From Chionoecetes opilio (taxonomy: Eukaryota; Arthropoda; Malacostraca; Decapoda; Majidae), in assembly GCA_016584305.1 (NCBI GenBank), contig JACEEZ010025360.1, forward strand, positions 208,501 through 272,500: a stretch of 64,000 nt of DNA. The letters run 5' to 3'. This document shows positions 44,770 through 54,636 of this stretch, piece after piece. The notes below the pieces were generated by a model, which worked only from the letters and a program-made list of their open reading frames with translations, made no database searches and was not told the origin of the DNA. Made by a program: the position numbers and the translations under genes. How positions within the stretch are numbered: position 1 is the stretch's first letter; every line of letters begins with the position of its first letter.

Positions 44770-45268
44770 AGCAAGGCAAGGAAGAAAGGCACGTACTGAC
44801 AAGGCGGGCCAAGGCGGCACGGAGGGGTCTGGACGATTCGAGCGAATACTTTTTTGAGCGGAGGACCATTCCAGCGAATAAGTTATTAAAGTTACACTCA
44901 CTCGAGAGATGCAGAGTAAGGGGCGATCTGATAGAAGTTTTTAATTGGATAAAGCGATTTAATAAAGGAGAGGTAGGAAAAGTTCTTACGGCTTTTAACC
45001 AGGGTAGAACAAGAAGTAATGGATTCAAGCTGGAAGGGCGTAGATTTAGAAAGGAAATAGGGAAAAACTGGTTCACAAATAGGGTGGTGAATGGAATGGA
45101 CTCAGTAGACAGGTAGTTAGTGCAGAGTCATTGGGGAGCTTTAAAGAGGGGCTGGACAAGTTCATGGATGGGGATGGAAGGTGGATGTAGGTAGTGTTAG
45201 GTGACAGGAACTACCACGTGTAGGCCTCGCGGCCTCTTGTAGCTTCCTTATTTTCTTATGTTCTTATA
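44770..45268 (+). pseudogene. CR1/L2-like LINE C-terminus and 3' end
   Basis: In pieces on the plus strand: KLHSLERCRVRGDLIEVFNW (about 44890-44950), RFNKGEVGKVLTAFNQGRTR, NGFKLEGRRFRKEIGKNWF, TNRVVNGMDS, FKEGLDKFMDGDGRW. This arrangement is the C-terminal tail of CR1/L2-type ORF2. The 3' UTR ends cctcttgtagcttccttatt and a tail of ttatgttc units. The same 3' end lies in reverse at 58388-58467. Stops are present. Confidence 0.75.
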
Positions 45269-45412
45269 CATAGATAACAGTAGAAATGGATGACACTCAG
45301 CATCTATGCGTGCTGGACGCTGCAGTACTGGCCCCATGGTAGTCTGCTGGCCCATTCACTTGCTGCATATGACTATCATATAGACTGGTTTATCAGTATA
45401 TATGATATAGTA

Positions 45413-45864
45413 CTGTAATCTTCGTAAATGTTTGTTCTATAATATTATCAAATAAAAAACAGTAAAAGACACTAAAGAAATGCCATTACGAGACTCTGAA
45501 GAAATATGCATGAACTTAATATTCATTTCAACTCTTCGCCATTTAAAACTTTGCGAGTCAACTTTTATCATGAAGGGTATCAATAGAAGCACAATTTTAT
45601 TAGCTTTCCATTGATGTATTTCGTTTTCTGATAAATGAATTACCACCATGCATAAATTAGCGTTAAATAAATAAATAAAATCATCAATCGGGTGATTTTC
45701 CCGATTGATAATGGTATTTATTTACTGACTCGCAAAGTTTTAAATGGCGAAGAGTTGAAGTGAATATAAAGTCTTTCTTCAGAGTCTCGTAATGGCATTT
45801 CTTTAGCGTGTTTTACGGTTTTTTATTTGATAATATTATTAACAAATATTTACGAAGATTACAG
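45413..45864. mobile_element. Palindromic MITE, CTGTAATCTTCG ends, TA duplication
   Basis: Arms of about 150 bp are near-perfect complements: CTGTAATCTTCGTAAATGTT on the left and its mirror on the right, sharing gccattacgagactctgaag and aaaactttgcgagtca. TA flanks it (45411-45412, 45865-45866). The right-hand TA is also the left-hand TA of the next element. Confidence 0.85.
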
Positions 45865-45866
45865 TA

Positions 45867-46503
45867 CAGGGAGGTCCCGTTATACGAGCATTCGGTATAC
45901 GAGAATCCGATGATACGAGATGTGTAAATTAGGGTCTATTTTCAATATACGAGATGGAAAATCCAATGATACGACATTCAAACTGGGGTGAGTAAAATTA
46001 TCAAGTTCAAAATGCGCGCCCTACCACTCCCGGGCTGGACAAAGGGGGATTTGGTTGACCCCAGTGAGGTCACCCTAGCAAGCGTGACCTGAAGGGTAAT
46101 TAAGCATATGGCGCGGCCTGACATTTAGGGGTAATTAGCAGGTGTGCAGCCCCAACCTTGGGACCGCAGTCAGGTCACCCCTAGCAAGGCGTGACCTGAA
46201 GGGTAATTAAGCATATGGTGCGGCCTGACCTTTAGGGGTTATTAGCAGGTGTGCGGCCCCAACCTTGGGACCACTACACTACCTTCTCTTGTATCACGCG
46301 GCGTCCCCTACATTACAACGTCTTTTTTGCTTGTTATGCATGTTTTATGTTTAATTAATGTGCACACATTGTGCAGTTATGTTATTTTGTGTGCTATTTT
46401 CTCTTTCAGAATGGTTTTTCTACAGAATAGGTAGTACAGTGTGGGTAATAGAGACGCTGTGTGTTTGTTGTGTTTGCTATAGTTTATTTTAGCTTGAAAA
46501 GCA

Positions 46504-46536
<33 letters not shown>

Positions 46537-46656
46537 GATGGGGTCCTGGAACCAAACCTATATTTTACCATTAGTTATGTGTTTCGTTATACGAGATTTC
46601 GCTTTACGAGTATGCCAGGTGAAAACCTAACTGCTCGTATCTTCGGGACCTCCCTG
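45867..46656. mobile_element. Tigger-like MITE A, CAGGGAGGTCCCG ends
   Basis: CAGGGAGGTCCCGTTATACG on the left is mirrored by ctgctcgtatcttcgggacctccctg on the right, with TA on both sides. Sub-terminal motifs of tatacgag and cgttatacgag recur. The centre includes two copies of a block beginning ggtaattaagcatatgg (46095 and 46201) and a T run (46505-46531). No transposase. Relatives: 46661-46857 and 49960-51015. Confidence 0.85.
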
Positions 46657-46660
46657 TATA

Positions 46661-46857
46661 CAGGGAGGTCCGTTATACGAGCATTCGATATACGAGAATC
46701 CGATGATACGAGATGTGTAAATTAGGGTCTATTTTCAATATACGAGATCGAAAATTCAATGCTACGACATTCAAACTGGGGTGAGTAAAATTACCAAGTT
46801 ATTTACTAAAGTAAATTACAAGTTATTTACTAAAATTATAAAGTCATTTACTGACTA
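46661..46857. mobile_element. Tigger-like MITE B, truncated left end
   Basis: A second CAGGGAGGTCC end starts two bases after element A's duplication (TATA between them). It matches the inverted right part of 49960-51015 up to about 46857 (aagtcatttactgacta) and then stops. Confidence 0.8.
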
Positions 46858-47785
46858 CAGCCAAATTCCCAACATCCGACCTCCAAACATCCGACTTGTC
46901 CAAACAACCAACTTTTTTCTTCTATGTCCCAAGTCGGATAAATTATTAAACAATTCCAGACAACCGACCCTCGGTCAGACTATTAGGAGGGCTGATACTG
47001 CTGTGGGCGTGCTGTGGTGGGCGGGGCAGCTGCTGTAAAGGGCGTGACAGCTGTTCAAAACACCTGTAAGACGCGGGTGTGGGCCTGTCAATGTTTATGT
47101 TGGGTACTCGTGACGTCATGAGTGGTTTTTTAAATTTTTCACAACGGGTTCACTATAAAAAAAATCAATATTTTTTTTTTTTTTTTGACGTTATAGGAAA
47201 GCAAGGATCGCTGGTCCCGAGGTTGCCGAGTTTGGGAACTTCAACCTGTATTATAGGTGAATACCACCAGAATTATATTACTATATTTAATGCATCTTAA
47301 TTTATACCCAATTCTATAATAATATATACATAGGTGGAATTTTTACTCATCTCCCTTTTTGACAGGGGAGGCGTATCCCAGCCTACCATTCTCCCGATTA
47401 GAGAGTGGTTTTAGTGGATAATTTCCACACCGCCCACGATTGTTGAGGATGGCTTTGAAGCATATGACGGGAGAGGACAAGGCCAGGGCTCTCACAAAAA
47501 TTGAACAGGGCGTCTCTGTCATCATAATTGTGGCAGAATTCCATGATTGATTCCATGATTCCATGGAATTGCTGATTCCATGCCACGGAGGTTGAGGCAG
47601 GGCATCAAGGTTAAGGGAAATATAACCAAATATTAATGTATATATTCCTTTATGATATGTTTCCATGCTTTTCTATGAATAAACCCATTTAAATGTATTT
47701 ATATGTGTTTAAATTTTGCCATTTTATGATGAAATATTGCAATGTAACTTTTTTTTGCGCCCACTGTACAAAGAGAAGTCACAAA
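46858..47785. other. Unassigned DNA
   Basis: Positions 46860-46985 contain a ccaaattcccaacatccgacc motif with ggtcgg-type partners that may be another TIR end. A T run lies near 47169-47186. No gene recognised. Confidence 0.4.
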
Positions 47786-47786
47786 A

Positions 47787-48185
47787 ATGGCTCCAAGCCT
47801 GAGAGATTTACCATATGAGGAAAGACTTTCAAGACTGAAACTCCTAACTCTTGAGAAAAGAAGAGAAAGGGGAGATTTTATAGCAGTGTATCTGTATCAA
47901 TGGGTCTGGAAAAAATTGATAGATAAGATCTGTTTGTGTGGGACGATAGAAGTACAAGAGGTCATGAGAAGATATTGAAAAGGAAAACATGCAAGAGGGA
48001 CATCAAAAAATACAGTTTCCCGTATAGAAGCATAGAAGCCTGGAACAACCTTGATGCAAAAGTGATTAATGCAAGAAGTATTCAGGACTTCAAAGGCAAG
48101 CTGGATAATAGTAGATTTGGAGACGGGACAGTACGAGCATAGCTCTTTTCCTGTATGTTACAACTAGGTAAACAACTAGGTAAAT
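47787..48185 (+). pseudogene. CR1/L2-like LINE C-terminus with CTAGGTAAA tail
   Basis: The frame reads LPYEERLSRLKLLTLEKRRE and RGDFIAVYL, then after a frameshift DRSTRGHEKILKRKTCKRD, YSFPYRSIEAWNNLDAKVIN, SIQDFKGKLD, stopping at 48139. This matches the tail of CR1/L2-type ORF2. The 3' end carries two aactaggtaaa(c/t) units. The reverse copy at 49262-49610 has the same tail. Confidence 0.75.
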
Positions 48186-48294
48186 ACATCTAACACACTG
48201 CCCACCACCACCACCACCACCACCACCCATTGCCACACAGGACACACTCCCACAGGCACGGGTACAACCACACTTGTCCACACAATACACCAAC

Positions 48295-49011
48295 TCAAAA
48301 GTGGATCTTCATGTGCTGGGTAATTTCACTTCTTGTATAGAAACACTTGCTACAAATATCACAATTGAATTTCTTATAGCCAGTGTGTCTCAAGGCGTGT
48401 AAATTGAGTTTAGAACTGGTAGCAAACCTTTTCCCACACTCTAGACATTTATAATTCTTAACACCACTGTGTGTCAGGGTGTGTTTGGTGAGATCATCCT
48501 TTCTAGCAAACCTTTTCCCACACTCTAGACATTCATGATTTTTAACACCACTGTGTGTCAGAGTATGTGTGGTGAGGTTAGACTTTACAGTAAATCTTTT
48601 CCCACAGTCCAGACATTCATGTTTCTTAACACCAGTGTGTGTCAGGGTGTGTCTGGTGAGGTCACTCGTATTACTAAATCTTTTCCCACACTCTAAACAT
48701 TCATAATTTTTAATACCATTGTGTATCAGGGTGTGTGTGGTGAGGTTAGACTCTAGAGTAAATTTTTTCCCACACTCTAAACATATATAATTCTTAACAC
48801 CACTGTGTGTCAAGGAATGTCTCTTAAGGTGACTCTTGTATTTGAATGTTTTGTCGCACTGCTGGCACTTCAGTTCACTGTTTGCTTTGTGGCCTGAGCT
48901 GCCTGCCTCCAGGTGATTCTTGCCATCACACCTGTATCTCCCCACACCTGAGGCAGACTGATCCTGCTGCTCCTGGCCACTCATGCTGCTGCCCGGCCCC
49001 ACAGCCTCCAC
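48295..49011 (-). CDS. C2H2 zinc-finger protein, seven fingers
   Basis: An uninterrupted 238-codon frame. After a ~45-residue acidic/glycine-serine start come seven C2H2 fingers at a regular 28-residue spacing: about 49-69, 77-97, 105-125, 133-153, 161-181, 189-209 and 217-237, each of the form CxxC...F...L..H...H. Linkers are HSGVKNY or HTGVKKH, a variant of the Krueppel TGEKP linker. Finger 1 reads LKCQQCDKTFKYKS. The last finger ends at HMKIH with the stop right after. Such proteins bind DNA in the nucleus as regulators. The frame shows no damage, so this is the best candidate host gene. The start Met is the first in frame, and an upstream exon or 5' UTR in the GC-rich 49012-49150 is possible. 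Single-exon retrocopy is an alternative. Confidence 0.75.
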   Translation of the reverse strand: MEAVGPGSSMSGQEQQDQSASGVGRYRCDGKNHLEAGSSGHKANSELKCQQCDKTFKYKSHLKRHSLTHSGVKNYICLECGKKFTLESNLTTHTLIHNGIKNYECLECGKRFSNTSDLTRHTLTHTGVKKHECLDCGKRFTVKSNLTTHTLTHSGVKNHECLECGKRFARKDDLTKHTLTHSGVKNYKCLECGKRFATSSKLNLHALRHTGYKKFNCDICSKCFYTRSEITQHMKIHF

Positions 49012-49261
49012 CGCAGCAATACTGTCGCCGGCACACGCGACGGACAGTCCTGCTGGAACCCTCGGAGATGCCGGAGAGAGCCGGGTCAGTGCCGGGAGGA
49101 GCAGCCGGCTTGGACTGTGACCTCAGCACCTGCAAGAGTGGTAACAGTCAGGACACAGAGAGCCACGCGCTGCCTTGACACTCTGCCCCTGCATGCGGGC
49201 CCACACACTGCTTCCTGCCTCACTCACTGCCTCCTCCTCATTCCCACTTTGGGAAATAGCA

Positions 49262-49610
49262 GCATGTATTTACCTAGTAGTGTTTTACAGGGCCTGAGCT
49301 ACACTTGTGTGGTCCCGTCTCCATATCTACATTTATCCAGTCCTTCTTTCAACTGGTGCACATATTTTGCCGATATCACCTCCTCATTTAGTCCATTCCA
49401 AACTTCTACCTTTCTATGAGGGAAGCTGTATTTCTTGATGTTGTTCAGGCATCTCCCTTTTCCCAATTTCAAGTATTGGTAATTTTAATACTCTTTATAT
49501 TTAAATAATTTTAATAAATTTGTAATAATGTTCTAGCTCTGGTAGCATCTTTGTTGCCATTCTCTGCATCCTCTCCAGCTTTGTCACATGCTTCTTTTTA
49601 TATGGGGACC
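49262..49610 (-). pseudogene. CR1/L2-like LINE 3' end, reverse orientation
   Basis: On the minus strand, AAIVWSPYKKKHVTKLERMQ (about 49620-49560) and RMATKMLPELE continue the RT C-terminus. Diverged frames then lead to a 3' UTR with gggaccacacaagtgtagctc and an end near ctactaggtaaatac. Same family as 47787-48185. 5' truncated at the tandem array. Confidence 0.75.
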
Positions 49611-49835
49611 ACACAATGGCAGCACAGGCCATTTTTATATGGGGACCACACAATGGCAGCACATGCCATTTTTATATGGGGACCACACAATGGCAGCACA
49701 GGCCATTTTTATATGGGGACCACACAATGGCAGCACATGCCATTTTTATATGGGGACCACACAATGGCAGCACAGGCCATTTTTATATGGGGACCACACA
49801 ATGGCAGCACAGGCCATTTTTGGTCGGATCATTGT
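49604..49835. repeat. 37-bp array expanded from the LINE coding sequence
   Basis: Six units begin ggggaccacacaatggcagc at 49604, 49641 and every 37 bp after. The unit is the reverse of the LINE codons for AAIVWSP plus a short addition, so it was seeded inside the LINE's RT end and expanded there. Because 37 is not a multiple of three, the frames rotate. Confidence 0.85.
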
Positions 49836-49959
49836 AGTAATTATTGTGGAAATTATCCACCAACCACCCTCTCAATAATTGGTAGAATGGTGGTTTTGTC
49901 ACCCCCCCCCTTGTGAGGGAGGTATTGTCCGCTCATCAAAGGGGGAGCGTAGGGATGTA

Positions 49960-51015
49960 CAGGGAGGTCCCAAAGATACGAGCAGTTAGGTTCCACCTGG
50001 CATACTCGTAAAGCGAAATCTCGTATAACGAAACACATAACTAATGGTCAAATATAGGTTTGGTTCCAGGACCCCATCAATTAAAAGAAAGAAAAAAAGA
50101 AGAAGAAAAAAGACATGTTTTTCAAGCTAAAATAAACTATAGCAAACACAACAAACTCTCAAATATAGGGCTCTATATACCACACCACCGCACCACCACA
50201 CAAAACACAGTGAATTAAGAGTGTGACAGCACAGTAGGACAGAGCACAAATAAGTCACAATAAGCACATTAAGTAAACCAGCAAATCACTAAAATTGACT
50301 CACAAGGCACAATACATACAAGCAACAAAGACGTTGTATGTACTCTTGGGGACGCCGCGTGATACACTAGACTCGAGAGGGTACGGTAGGTAAGGGACAA
50401 GGGAGGGGTGCGCAGACCTCTTCCACTGCCCACAAACTGGTCTCTGCGCATCTGAATCATTGTACATCGTTCACTTTTCCTCACGTTTTCCCCAACTGAG
50501 ACACACGAGAGCTGGCTATTTCCACCGCTCACACCCTCCCCGCCCTCCCCACACACGCGGCACATCTTCCTGCACCTCTCACTCACCTCGTCTATGACTT
50601 CGTTGTACATTTTGACGCATTTTGACGCTAAAACAAGGCTCGAGATAGGTTGGCAAGCGCGTGTTGTTGTTGTCCGCCTGTAGTGTTGCCATCAGGGATG
50701 TGAATTTTTGTAGGCCACATTGTCGTACCGAGCCACCAGAATGATCATATTTTTAGATTGATTATATATATATATATATATATATATAATTATCGTACAA
50801 CCTTAGGTAAAATCATATAGTCAGTAAATGACTTTATAATTTTAGTAAATAACTTGTAATTTACTTTAGTAAATAACTTGGTAATTTTACTCACCCCAGT
50901 TTGAATGTCGTAGCATTGGATTTTCGATCTCGTATATTGAAAATAGACCCTAATTTACACATCTCGTATCATCGGATTCTCGTATATCGAATGCTTGTAT
51001 AACGGGACCTCCCTG
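49960..51015. mobile_element. Tigger-like MITE C, reverse orientation
   Basis: Left CAGGGAGGTCCCAAAGATAC and right ...GGGACCTCCCTG are the same ends as element A but in reverse. TA precedes (49958-49959); the right duplication reads TG, so it is mutated. The interior differs from A in its middle (50160-50700), and a (TA)n run lies at 50763-50788. No transposase. Confidence 0.8.
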
Positions 51016-51663
51016 TGTATATATAATTATAATGGTAATGGGTATTAATTAAGGTAATTTAAGTAAATGATATGTATTGGGATATTATAAATGAACATTC
51101 CCAGTGTTATTAACCCTTTGCACTTTATATAGTTAGCACCTTGGTTGCAGCGGCCGGTCATTGGCTGCCGCCCATTAGATTCTCGCCACCGACCATTTGA
51201 CACGTGTAGGTGGGATTTGTGCGGCCGGTCGCCGCCGCTGGCTTAGATGTCAGTACACTCCAGACCTCCGTGAGAGTAGCATCTCTTATTAAAAATATAC
51301 GTGCTTGTATATATAACACTTCCAGCCTCTACCGTGTTAACATCTCTTATCAAATATATACGTGCATTTGTATATATATAAGGAATTGTTTATAGACTTT
51401 CATAGGACATGTTACATTCGACACGGTGATTATACCTCCACGTCTGTTGGTGTGATAACCACTTGACACCTCGATAAAAAATAACGCCTCCGCGTCCGCC
51501 CTTCACCTGCGGCCTCGATCACGCGCGACCACTTTGAATAACAAGACATTGCAGTATTGATAAGCCTACAACCCAATTCAACCCTACTATCCACCGATAA
51601 GTATCCTAGTTAGTTGACTAGCTGGGATATTGTGTCGGGATGAGATAGACAATGAGTTTTGTA
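51016..51663. other. Unassigned non-coding DNA
   Basis: I see no domain or clear inverted repeat. A short duplicated phrase (catctcttat...aatatacgtgc) occurs near 51275 and 51340. Confidence 0.5.
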
Positions 51664-52434
51664 TACACTACCCTCCCGAGTTTCGCGCTTGCTTTCTTCC
51701 GGAGGCATAGCGCGAAACTCGCGGATCGCGAAACTAGGGTATTGTAAACCCTGTAAAAATACTTATTTAGTCCTTTTTTTTCTTCTTTTTTTTTGGTGTG
51801 TGTGTGCGTGCGTGCGTGCGTGTGTGCCTACAGCGCCGTTAGGCAGTGACCTCCAGGGGTGGGATGGTAGGCCCTGGAGGTTAACTTGAGGGCTGTGTAC
51901 CTACCGTATTTTACAGCTTATAAGACTCACTTTTTCCCCCAAAAAATATCCTGAAAATGCCCCAAGCCCCTGTCCACCCAGCAGTGAATGGGTACTGGGT
52001 GTTAGCCTAGGGTTTGTGACCCGCTTCCCGGGGTGGTGGCTTCGGCCAACACTACGTAGAGAAGAGGAGGGAGGAGAGGAGCTGGAGCTTGAGCTGGAAG
52101 TCACCCAGCGGATGCTGCTTTGGTCTGAGTGAGTGAGCCTGACACATATCTTGTCAGCTGATGGTTGTGTGACAGTGTTATACGGCAATAACACTGTCAC
52201 AATGCCTTCCTCTCTTCTCTCCTGTCTCCTCCAGTACCTCCAGAAACCACAGTACCACACACGTCATGGTTAATCACTTATAAAGGAGTATTTTGAGGTA
52301 AATAGTAAGGTAAGGTGCTACTTATTTTGAGGTGTTACCTATCTTATGTGACACCGGCTGCTCCTGTACAGAAAAACACAAACAAATGGAAAAAAACAAA
52401 GCAAAACTACATACAAGCTATACAAAGCCTATTA

Positions 52435-52768
52435 CAGGAGAACCTCGTTTAACCGGCATTTAAAACAACGGCAGCCTCAAAACAACGGCACTAATCGACC
52501 CAGGTTTTTTTTTTTTTTTTTTTTTTTTTTCCCCCACTGATAAAATCTGGAACTCTCTTCCTGTTTCTATTTTTCCACTTTCCTATGACTTACATCTTTT
52601 CAAAATAAGAGTAACAAGACACCTCCCAAACTAAATTGGCTCACCCCTCTTTTTTATTTTATTCTCTTACTGTCTTCTTTATAGGGACTAGCAACTAAGC
52701 GGGCTTTGTATTACCCATTTTTGTTGTGCCCTTGGCCGGTTCCTTGTGATGGAGAAAAAAAAAAAGAG

Positions 52769-52822
<54 letters not shown>

Positions 52823-52921
52823 TTTGGGCGATTCCATAAGAGTAACTCTCAAAACAACGGCAAAATGAGTTATCCGGCATGCGCTCCCCCCCGTGGGTGC
52901 CGGATAAACGAGGTTCTCCTG
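52435..52921. mobile_element. Tigger-like MITE, CAGGAGAACCTCG ends, TA duplication
   Basis: Left CAGGAGAACCTCGTTTAACC and right GGATAAACGAGGTTCTCCTG mirror each other, with TA at 52433-52434 and 52922-52923. Inner blocks aaaacaacggca repeat. The body contains a T run (52506-52530) and an A run of more than 50 bases (52766-52818). No transposase. Confidence 0.85.
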
Positions 52922-52964
52922 TATTATACTATACTAAGCAGGAAGGAAGGAAGACGTGTACCGT

Positions 52965-53260
52965 ACGGCTCTTATGGGAGGCGGTAGCAGAGTGGGTAGC
53001 GTCAAGATATATGTCAAGCTCGAGCACGAGCTTGACAGACGACCTACAAAGTGATACTAAGCAGAAAAGGTTTACAAGAAGAAGAAGTCTCCGAGTGGCG
53101 TTTCGGTGATCCGAGTTCGATCCTTGATGAGGGCTGTAAAATCCACTTAAAATCTTTCTCTGCACTGTTGAGTGGCCTAAGAACACCCACACGCTGCCCA
53201 TTAACTCTACCTTCGATTGCGAGTGCATCGGAGGATACCGGGGGGCGGCATGAGCTAAAA
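52965..53260 (+). repeat. tRNA-derived SINE-like unit split by a LINE 3' end
   Basis: TAGCAGAGTGGG at 52985-52996 matches the Pol III A box, and GAGTTCGATCC at 53113-53123 matches the B box. Between them sits a copy of the LINE 3' end seen at 10485-10567 (about 53004-53090, ending aagaagaag). Without this insert the boxes would be about the normal distance apart. The body after the B box (ctgtaaaatccac... to about 53260) resembles no gene. Pol III activity is not likely. Confidence 0.55.
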
Positions 53261-53400
53261 ACTCTAATCACAGGCGTCACTATAGAAATTCTGTCTGCGC
53301 CACCACGGGCGAGGGCCAACCATCACAGCCCTCAAGTTAATCTCCAGGGCCTACCATCCCACTCCTGGAGGTCACTGCCTAACGGCGCTGTAGGCACGCA

Positions 53401-53457
<57 letters not shown>

Positions 53458-53458
53458 G
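53401..53458. repeat. CA microsatellite and A run
   Basis: (CA)n at about 53403-53440 followed by about 18 A. It is mirrored at the other end of the enclosing element by a GT-rich run. Confidence 0.9.
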
Positions 53459-53514
53459 CGAAACTCGAGGATCGCGAAACTCGCATAGCGTGAAACTCGG
53501 GAGGGTAGTGTAGG

Positions 53515-54022
53515 TAAGATCTCAAATAAATATGTGTTTGTAGCATAAATTTCTGCAATTATCTTTCTCATCATATTTGTGTCCATGTAATGAAATGCCA
53601 CTCTAATATTCTTCAACATCCTGTATGTATCTCCAAATATTGTATTTATATGTTTTTCTGGTTGTAGGTTATTCTGCATTATCACTCCCAGGTCCTTTTC
53701 TTCCTGAACCTTTGTAATTACTTCATTTCCCATTTTATATGACCATTTATATCTCTTCGCTTTTTCCAATTTCCATCCCATGACATTTATTCCCATTAAA
53801 TTCCATTTCCCATCTTCTGCTCCATTCGTAGATCTTGTTCAGGTCATTTTGTAGTGTTTCACAATCTGTATAGCTTTTTATTTCTCTCAATAGTTTTGCA
53901 TCCTTCGCAAATAAACTTATATAACTTGTAATTTCACCAGTCATGTCATTGGCATGAATCATGAACATTATTGGTGCCAACACTGATCCTTGTGGCACCC
54001 CACTAAATAGGTTCCTTGCACA
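53515..54022 (-). pseudogene. CR1/L2-like LINE RT fragment
   Basis: On the minus strand: PQGSVLAPIMFMIHANDM (RT block before the catalytic box), then SLFAKDAKLLREI, where F/YADD has become FAKD with a catalytic Asp lost. LQNDLNKIYEWSRRWEMEFN follows. After a frameshift at about 53796 come NGINVMGWKLEK and EKDLGVIMQNNLQPEKHI. It is 5' truncated near 54022 and broken at about 53540, next to the TIR element. Confidence 0.75.
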
Positions 54023-54636
54023 TCCTTGCGCTACGTCACGGATGCCGCCGCGCTTTTGTTTTTACTCCTACTGGGAGTCCAAAGCCCACACAGCTGATCG
54101 GTGGAGCAGGGCAGCTCGTGGGCTTTGAAGGATTTGTCCGCCGATTTTTCTAAATTGCCAGGTAGTACGGCGCCTAATATATAACTAAATATACCATAAC
54201 AATTGTGCATTTTGTGAGGAAAGCACCAAATTTGGCACACTAGTAGACTATCATATTACGAACAGATTTGGATATTGGGCCATGTCAAATTCAGCCCCTG
54301 ATGGCTGTGGCAGCCATTTTTCAAAATGGCCGCTAGTGGTTACTATAATTTTACAAACCCTTAGTGTGTTCACCGAAAATCCATGTAAATAGGCACTATG
54401 CGAGGTTTAAGACACATGTATGGTAATGTTTACAGAACATTTGTATTATCTCGGGTTTCCCTCTAAAAATTCCCTCTCGATTGGTATGGCAACACGCATT
54501 TGTTTACGTTTAAAGCAGGCACGAAAAATGGCTCATCGAGTGGCTGTGTTGTGATTCTACAGAGACAAATAAAGTGAGTTATAGTGATGCTTCCGCCAAT
54601 CTCATGTCTTAATTTAGAAAGAAAAAGTCATTGTAA
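54023..54636. other. Unassigned DNA upstream of the amplified gene family
   Basis: No domain seen. It may be the 5' part or promoter of the following gene or of an element carrying it. Confidence 0.4.

Larger units (their letters stand above)
51666..53511. mobile_element. TIR element with microsatellites inside both ends
   Basis: CACTACCCTCCCGAGTTTCG and its complement are 1846 bp apart with TA on both sides (51664-51665, 53512-53513). The arms continue, with long inverted similarity in 51795-51900 versus 53325-53450 (cagcgccgttaggcagtgac and complement), and include a GTGC/GT run on the left and an AC run on the right. The interior holds another TIR element (52435-52921) and a split SINE-like unit (about 52965-53260). 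Confidence 0.8.

Noticed and set aside
49551..49916. Small proteins with repeated GPHNGS peptides
   Set aside because: They are the 37-bp array read in rotating frames, antisense to a LINE.
52985..53123. Functional tRNA gene
   Set aside because: A and B boxes are present but 128 bp apart because of an insertion, and no cloverleaf can be drawn.
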